Part shown: positions 5,428 to 8,273 of the stretch, piece by piece | Position numbering within the stretch: position 1 is the first letter of the stretch | How the letters are laid out: every line of letters starts with the position of its first letter | Assembly: GCA_003530935.1 (NCBI GenBank) | Contig: DPEO01000175.1 | Coordinates: 1 to 8,273 of the forward strand | Origin: Desulfomicrobiaceae bacterium | Lineage (GTDB): Bacteria > Desulfobacterota > Desulfovibrionia > Desulfovibrionales > Desulfomicrobiaceae | Reading direction: 5' to 3' | DNA: 8,273 bases | The notes under the pieces: generated by a model | Seen by the model: the letters and a program-made list of their open reading frames with translations, nothing else | The model's database searches: none | Told to the model about the DNA's origin: nothing | Translations under genes and position numbers: made by a program

Positions 5428-6750
5428 ATGGCGCTTTTTACCAAGGAAGAGGCCCTGCAGTACCATAGCACGGTGCGGCCGGGAAAATTGGAAGTCGTCC
5501 CCGTCAAGCCCTACCACACCCAAAAGCACCTGAGCATGGCCTATAGTCCGGGGGTGGCGGAGTCGTGCCTGGAGATCGCCCGCGATCCCGAGGCCAGCTA
5601 CACCTACACCGGCCGCGGCAACCTGGTGGCCGTGGTGTCCAATGGCACGGCGGTCTTGGGCCTGGGCAATATCGGGCCCTATGCGGCAAAGCCGGTGATG
5701 GAGGGCAAGGGGTTGCTTTTCAAGATCTTCGCCGACGTGGACGTATACGACATCAACGTGGCGGAAACCGACCCTGACCGCTTTTGCGCCATCGTACGCG
5801 CCCTGGAGCCTACTTTCGGCGGCATCAATCTGGAGGACATCAAGGCCCCGGAGTGCTTTGCCATCGAGGAGCGCCTCAAGGCCGAAATGCAGATCCCCGT
5901 TTTCCATGACGACCAGCACGGCACGGCCATCATCTCCGCCGCGGCCCTGCTCAACGCCGTGGAGATCAACGGCAAGCGCCTGGAGGACCTGCGGCTGGTG
6001 GTCTCCGGCGCGGGCGCGGCCGCCATCTCCTGCACCCGGCTCTACGTCGCCCTGGGCATCGACCCGGCCAATGTGGCCATGTTCGACTCCCGCGGCCATA
6101 TCCACAAAGGCCGCACCGACCTCTCCCCGGAAAAGCGCCTCTTTGCCACGGACACGGCCTTCGCTTCCCTGGCCGAGGCCATGCGCGGGGCGGACGTCTT
6201 CCTCGGACTCTCCAAGGCCGGAGTGGTCACCCCGGACATGGTGGCCTCCATGGCCAAGGACCCCATCATCTTCGCCTGCGCCAACCCGGTGCCGGAGATC
6301 GGCTACCGCGAGGCCAAGGCCGTACGGCCGGACGCCATCATGGGCACCGGGCGTTCGGACTTCCCCAACCAGATCAACAACGTCCTTGGCTTTCCGTTCA
6401 TCTTCCGCGGCGCGTTGGACGTGCGCGCCACCACCATCAACGAGTCCATGAAGCTGGCGGCGGCCCGGGCCCTGGCGGCCTTGGCCAAGATGCCGGTGCC
6501 CGAGTATGTGCTCGCGGCCTACGGCGTGGACAAGCTCACTTTCGGGCCGGACTACATCATCCCCAAGCCGGTGGACTTGCGGCTCATGGAGTTCGAATCC
6601 GCGGCCGTGGCCCAGGCGGCCATGGATACCGGCGTGACCCGCGCCCCCATCGCCGACATGGCGGCGTACCGGGCGCAGCTGCGCGAGCGCATCACGGCTT
6701 CCCGGGCGCGGCTCGATGCCTTTATGCGCTCCTACCCGCAGATCTTCTAG
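5428..6750 (+). CDS. maeB: NAD(P)-dependent malic enzyme, short form without phosphotransacetylase domain
   Basis: This enzyme oxidatively decarboxylates L-malate to pyruvate and CO2 with reduction of NAD(P)+, in the cytoplasm. Its 440 residues match the malic enzyme part of the MaeB family; the C-terminal phosphotransacetylase-like domain of E. coli MaeB is absent and the frame ends cleanly at YPQIF. Visible motifs: catalytic Tyr39 in MAYSPGVAE, catalytic Lys in EGKGLLFK (Lys94 most likely), metal ligands Glu136/Asp137 (INLEDIKAPE) and Asp161/Asp162 (FHDDQHGTA), dinucleotide loop SGAGAAA at 193-199, and GTGRSDFPNQINN. Cofactor preference (NAD or NADP) cannot be decided by eye. GGAGG at 5419-5423 precedes the ATG. 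It follows frdCAB by 97 structured bases, so it may be cotranscribed with partial attenuation. Next to fumarate reductase it suggests malate/fumarate disproportionation. The symbol reflects family only. Confidence 0.95.
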   Translation: MALFTKEEALQYHSTVRPGKLEVVPVKPYHTQKHLSMAYSPGVAESCLEIARDPEASYTYTGRGNLVAVVSNGTAVLGLGNIGPYAAKPVMEGKGLLFKIFADVDVYDINVAETDPDRFCAIVRALEPTFGGINLEDIKAPECFAIEERLKAEMQIPVFHDDQHGTAIISAAALLNAVEINGKRLEDLRLVVSGAGAAAISCTRLYVALGIDPANVAMFDSRGHIHKGRTDLSPEKRLFATDTAFASLAEAMRGADVFLGLSKAGVVTPDMVASMAKDPIIFACANPVPEIGYREAKAVRPDAIMGTGRSDFPNQINNVLGFPFIFRGALDVRATTINESMKLAAARALAALAKMPVPEYVLAAYGVDKLTFGPDYIIPKPVDLRLMEFESAAVAQAAMDTGVTRAPIADMAAYRAQLRERITASRARLDAFMRSYPQIF

Positions 6751-6758
6751 CCATGCCC

Positions 6759-6784
6759 AAGGCCGCTGGATATCCGGTGGCCTT
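6759..6784 (+). terminator. 26-nt hairpin between the malic enzyme and amidotransferase genes
   Basis: AAGGCCGCTGG (6759-6769) pairs with CCGGTGGCCTT (6774-6784) around an ATAT loop. As RNA all 11 positions pair, counting two G-U wobbles. It starts 9 bases after the malic enzyme stop and ends 10 bases before the next ribosome site. No U-run follows, so it would be at most a weak or factor-dependent terminator, or an intercistronic stabiliser. On DNA the two wobbles are mismatches, so selection for RNA pairing is plausible. Confidence 0.5.
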
Positions 6785-6794
6785 ATGCGCATTT

Positions 6795-6800
6795 GGAGGA
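6795..6800 (+). promoter_or_regulatory. Ribosome-binding site that fixes the amidotransferase start
   Basis: GGAGGA lies 6 nt before ATG 6807. The upstream in-frame ATG at 6753 has no Shine-Dalgarno sequence and would place the 6759-6784 hairpin inside the coding region, so 6807 is chosen. Confidence 0.8.
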
Positions 6801-6806
6801 GCACAT

Positions 6807-7523
6807 ATGCTGCCCATCGCGATCGTACGCTTCGCCCCGCATGAAGGGCCGGGGTATTTGGCGCAGGTGCTGGAGGAGCAAAGGCGCCCCTGGCGCCTGG
6901 TGGCCGTGGATCAAGGCGAGGAGGTGCCCGCGGACCCTGCGGCCTTTGCCGGCCTGGTGCTCATGGGCGGCCCCATGAGCGTCAATGATCCCCTGCCGTG
7001 GATCCCGCAGGTGCTGGCGCTGGTGCGCCGGGCCGTGGAGACGAACGTCCCGGTGCTCGGGCATTGCCTGGGCGCGCAGCTTCTGGCCCGGGCATTGGGG
7101 GCGAGGGTTACCCCCAATACCGCTACCGAGATCGGCTGGCATCCGGTGCAGGTGCGCCCGGGCGGGGAGGGCTGGTTTGGGCCGGTGCGCTCTTTTGTGG
7201 CCTTCCACTGGCATGGCGAGACCTTCGCCATTCCCGAAGGCGCGCAGTGGATCGCCCAAAGCGTGGCCTGTCCCCATCAGGCCTTTGCCGTGGGACCGCA
7301 CCTGGGCCTGCAGTTTCATGTGGAGATGACCGCCCCCATGGTGGAGGAGTGGGCCGCCTTGGGCGCGGAGGAGATCTTCGCCCATTTCGGCCCCTGGGTG
7401 CAGGAGCCCCAGGCCATGATGGCCGCCACCCCGCAGTGGATCGGCGCCCTGCAGGCCGTGGCCCGCACGGTGTATGGCCGCTGGCTGGCCGGGGTTGATG
7501 GGCGGCCGCTGCTGTCTAGATAA
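6807..7523 (+). CDS. Class I glutamine amidotransferase-like protein (stand-alone)
   Basis: This 238-residue cytoplasmic protein belongs to the class I glutamine amidotransferase fold (GMP synthase-type, COG0518-like). The oxyanion segment LMGGPMSVND is at 52-61. The nucleophile elbow GHCLGAQLLA gives Cys87, and QFHVEM gives His171 and Glu173, so the Cys-His-Glu triad is complete and the enzyme is probably active on gamma-glutamyl amides or peptides. It is a lone glutaminase-type domain with no fused synthetase. Family members include amidotransferase subunits and gamma-glutamyl hydrolases, and the substrate cannot be named. It lies 56 bases after the malic enzyme gene in the same direction, behind a hairpin, so cotranscription is uncertain. 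Its last 8 bases overlap the convergent U32 gene. Confidence 0.85.
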   Translation: MLPIAIVRFAPHEGPGYLAQVLEEQRRPWRLVAVDQGEEVPADPAAFAGLVLMGGPMSVNDPLPWIPQVLALVRRAVETNVPVLGHCLGAQLLARALGARVTPNTATEIGWHPVQVRPGGEGWFGPVRSFVAFHWHGETFAIPEGAQWIAQSVACPHQAFAVGPHLGLQFHVEMTAPMVEEWAALGAEEIFAHFGPWVQEPQAMMAATPQWIGALQAVARTVYGRWLAGVDGRPLLSR

Positions 7524-8273
7524 GCCCCCCCTCCCAGTTCCACAGTCCCGGCCGTTCCTTGAGGGGGACGGTCTTGGGCACCCATTCGTGCAGGGTGGCC
7601 AAGACCTGGTAGCCGGCACCAAGAAGTTCCTGCTGGTGGGCCGAGAGGTTCAGCTCCCAGTTGGGGTAGGTCCAAAACAGCGAGCCGTGGCGCTGCGTCC
7701 AGAAGACTTCGCCCTTGGGGCTGATAAGCGGTTCGCCGTCGCGGATGCTGTCGGCGCGGACGCGGGCCACACAGGCCGGAAGCATGCCCCCCACCACGAC
7801 TCCCATGGGAAGCGGACTCGATCCCGGTAGCGCCAGCAGGCTTTCCCCATCGAGCTCGAAGGAGGCAAAGGCCCCGGCCAGGCCGAAATCCGCCAGGGCG
7901 GCAAGGCAGAGGGCGTTGGCCGCGTGGCAAAACGGGCCGGCCCAGGCCTCGGCGCGGGAAGAAAGCAGCGCCCGCTGCCAGGGGGCGCCGAGCACGAAGC
8001 GCCGACCGCCCAGGCGCTCCACGTCTTCGAGATGCTCGGCAAAGGCGGCTTCTTCCTCGGGCCAGATGATGGGCGGCAGCCACCACCACAGCCGTCGGAA
8101 GATATGCCGGGAGATGGAGCGCTCCACCCCGGGCAGAAACCAGATCCCGTGTTCACCGTCGCGGGGCAGGCGGGCCGGCAGTCGGCGCCAGGCATGAAGG
8201 CGGATGGGGCGGGCCTGGCGCGCTCGCGGCGGTGCCGTAGGCTGCGGGAGCTTGGGGACGAAGTCGGAAGCGG
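7516..8273 (-). CDS. Probable U32-family peptidase, C-terminal part; 5' end beyond the window
   Basis: Reading leftward the frame is open from the window edge to TAG at 7518-7516, giving 251 visible residues. The stretch contains LWWWLPPIIWPEEE, then GPFCHAANALCLAAL, then FELDGESLLAL and MGVVVGGMLPACVARVRA, and later LISPKGEVFW. This series resembles the C-terminal half of U32 (collagenase-like) peptidases, in which a Cys/Asn-containing segment, a SxEL-like strand and a GxxPlm-type segment follow in this order. U32 relatives act as peptidases or in tRNA, rRNA and ubiquinone hydroxylation with an iron-sulfur cluster; which applies is unknown. The GRxGNRGxCxQPCR-type cysteine motif of many U32 proteins is not in the visible part. 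An internal GTG at 8127 is not the start, because coding continues upstream. The gene converges on the amidotransferase gene with an 8-bp overlap. Confidence 0.65.
   Translation of the reverse strand, partial: ASDFVPKLPQPTAPPRARQARPIRLHAWRRLPARLPRDGEHGIWFLPGVERSISRHIFRRLWWWLPPIIWPEEEAAFAEHLEDVERLGGRRFVLGAPWQRALLSSRAEAWAGPFCHAANALCLAALADFGLAGAFASFELDGESLLALPGSSPLPMGVVVGGMLPACVARVRADSIRDGEPLISPKGEVFWTQRHGSLFWTYPNWELNLSAHQQELLGAGYQVLATLHEWVPKTVPLKERPGLWNWEGGLI

Noticed and set aside
5299..6804. 501-residue minus-strand frame opposite the malic enzyme gene
   Set aside because: Same codon-register effect. The sense strand has all malic enzyme motifs and a proper ribosome site.
6753..6806. Upstream ATG of the amidotransferase gene at 6753
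   Set aside because: It is 2 bases after the malic enzyme stop with no ribosome site of its own, and the added segment encodes a hairpin region instead of the fold's first strand, which starts at LPIAIVRF.
6783..7622. 279-residue minus-strand frame opposite the amidotransferase gene
   Set aside because: Antisense shadow of a gene with a complete catalytic triad, composition not protein-like.
7516..8127. A 203-residue gene starting at GTG 8127 on the minus strand
   Set aside because: The frame stays open and protein-like upstream to the window edge, so this GTG is internal and the gene is the C-terminal part of a longer protein.
1..8273. tRNA, rRNA, CRISPR, insertion sequence or phage features
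   Set aside because: No cloverleaf-like segment, regularly spaced repeats with spacers, transposase or integrase motifs, or terminal repeats were seen on either strand.

Overview
The window is GC-rich, densely coded chromosomal DNA. It most resembles a sulfate-reducing deltaproteobacterium of the Desulfovibrio group (Desulfovibrionaceae). The reasons are a diheme, Wolinella/Desulfovibrio-type quinol:fumarate reductase in the order C-A-B, a short malic enzyme beside it, a large multi-sensor PAS protein, and strong G/C-ending codon bias. The lineage is an inference from gene content; no rRNA or marker gene is present.

Layout. (1) 1-1664, minus strand: the N-terminal 554 residues of a membrane sensor protein, whose 3' end lies off the left edge. 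It has two different periplasmic sensing modules (a Cache/PAS-like domain and a CHASE domain), four membrane helices, a short coiled coil and the start of a cytoplasmic PAS domain. Its output domain is not visible. (2) 1665-2039: a 375-base divergent intergenic region with no convincing gene, holding a repeated heptamer, a weak hairpin and a possible operator. (3) 2040-6750, plus strand: frdC-frdA-frdB followed by a malic enzyme gene. The frdB-mae gap is full of inverted repeats, including a perfect 22-bp palindrome that abuts the frdB stop. (4) 6807-7523, plus strand: a class I glutamine-amidotransferase-like protein, separated from the malic enzyme gene by a 26-nt hairpin. (5) 7516-8273, minus strand: the C-terminal 251 residues of a probable U32-family peptidase. 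It converges on the amidotransferase gene and overlaps its 3' end by 8 bp.

How the genes fit together. Malic enzyme oxidises malate to pyruvate and CO2, yielding NAD(P)H. Fumarate reductase takes electrons from menaquinol and reduces fumarate to succinate, or runs in reverse. Together they are the oxidative and reductive arms of C4-dicarboxylate (malate/fumarate) disproportionation known in Desulfovibrio. The linking enzyme, fumarase, is not in the window. The divergent sensor could respond to a periplasmic ligand linked to this pathway, but only its position suggests that. The amidotransferase and the U32 protein have no evident tie to C4 metabolism.

I found no RNA gene, CRISPR array, mobile element or clearly new system. 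The main items for a second look are the Glu-to-Gln change next to a heme-ligand histidine in FrdC, the structured gaps around the malic enzyme gene, and the dual-sensor protein divergent from frd.
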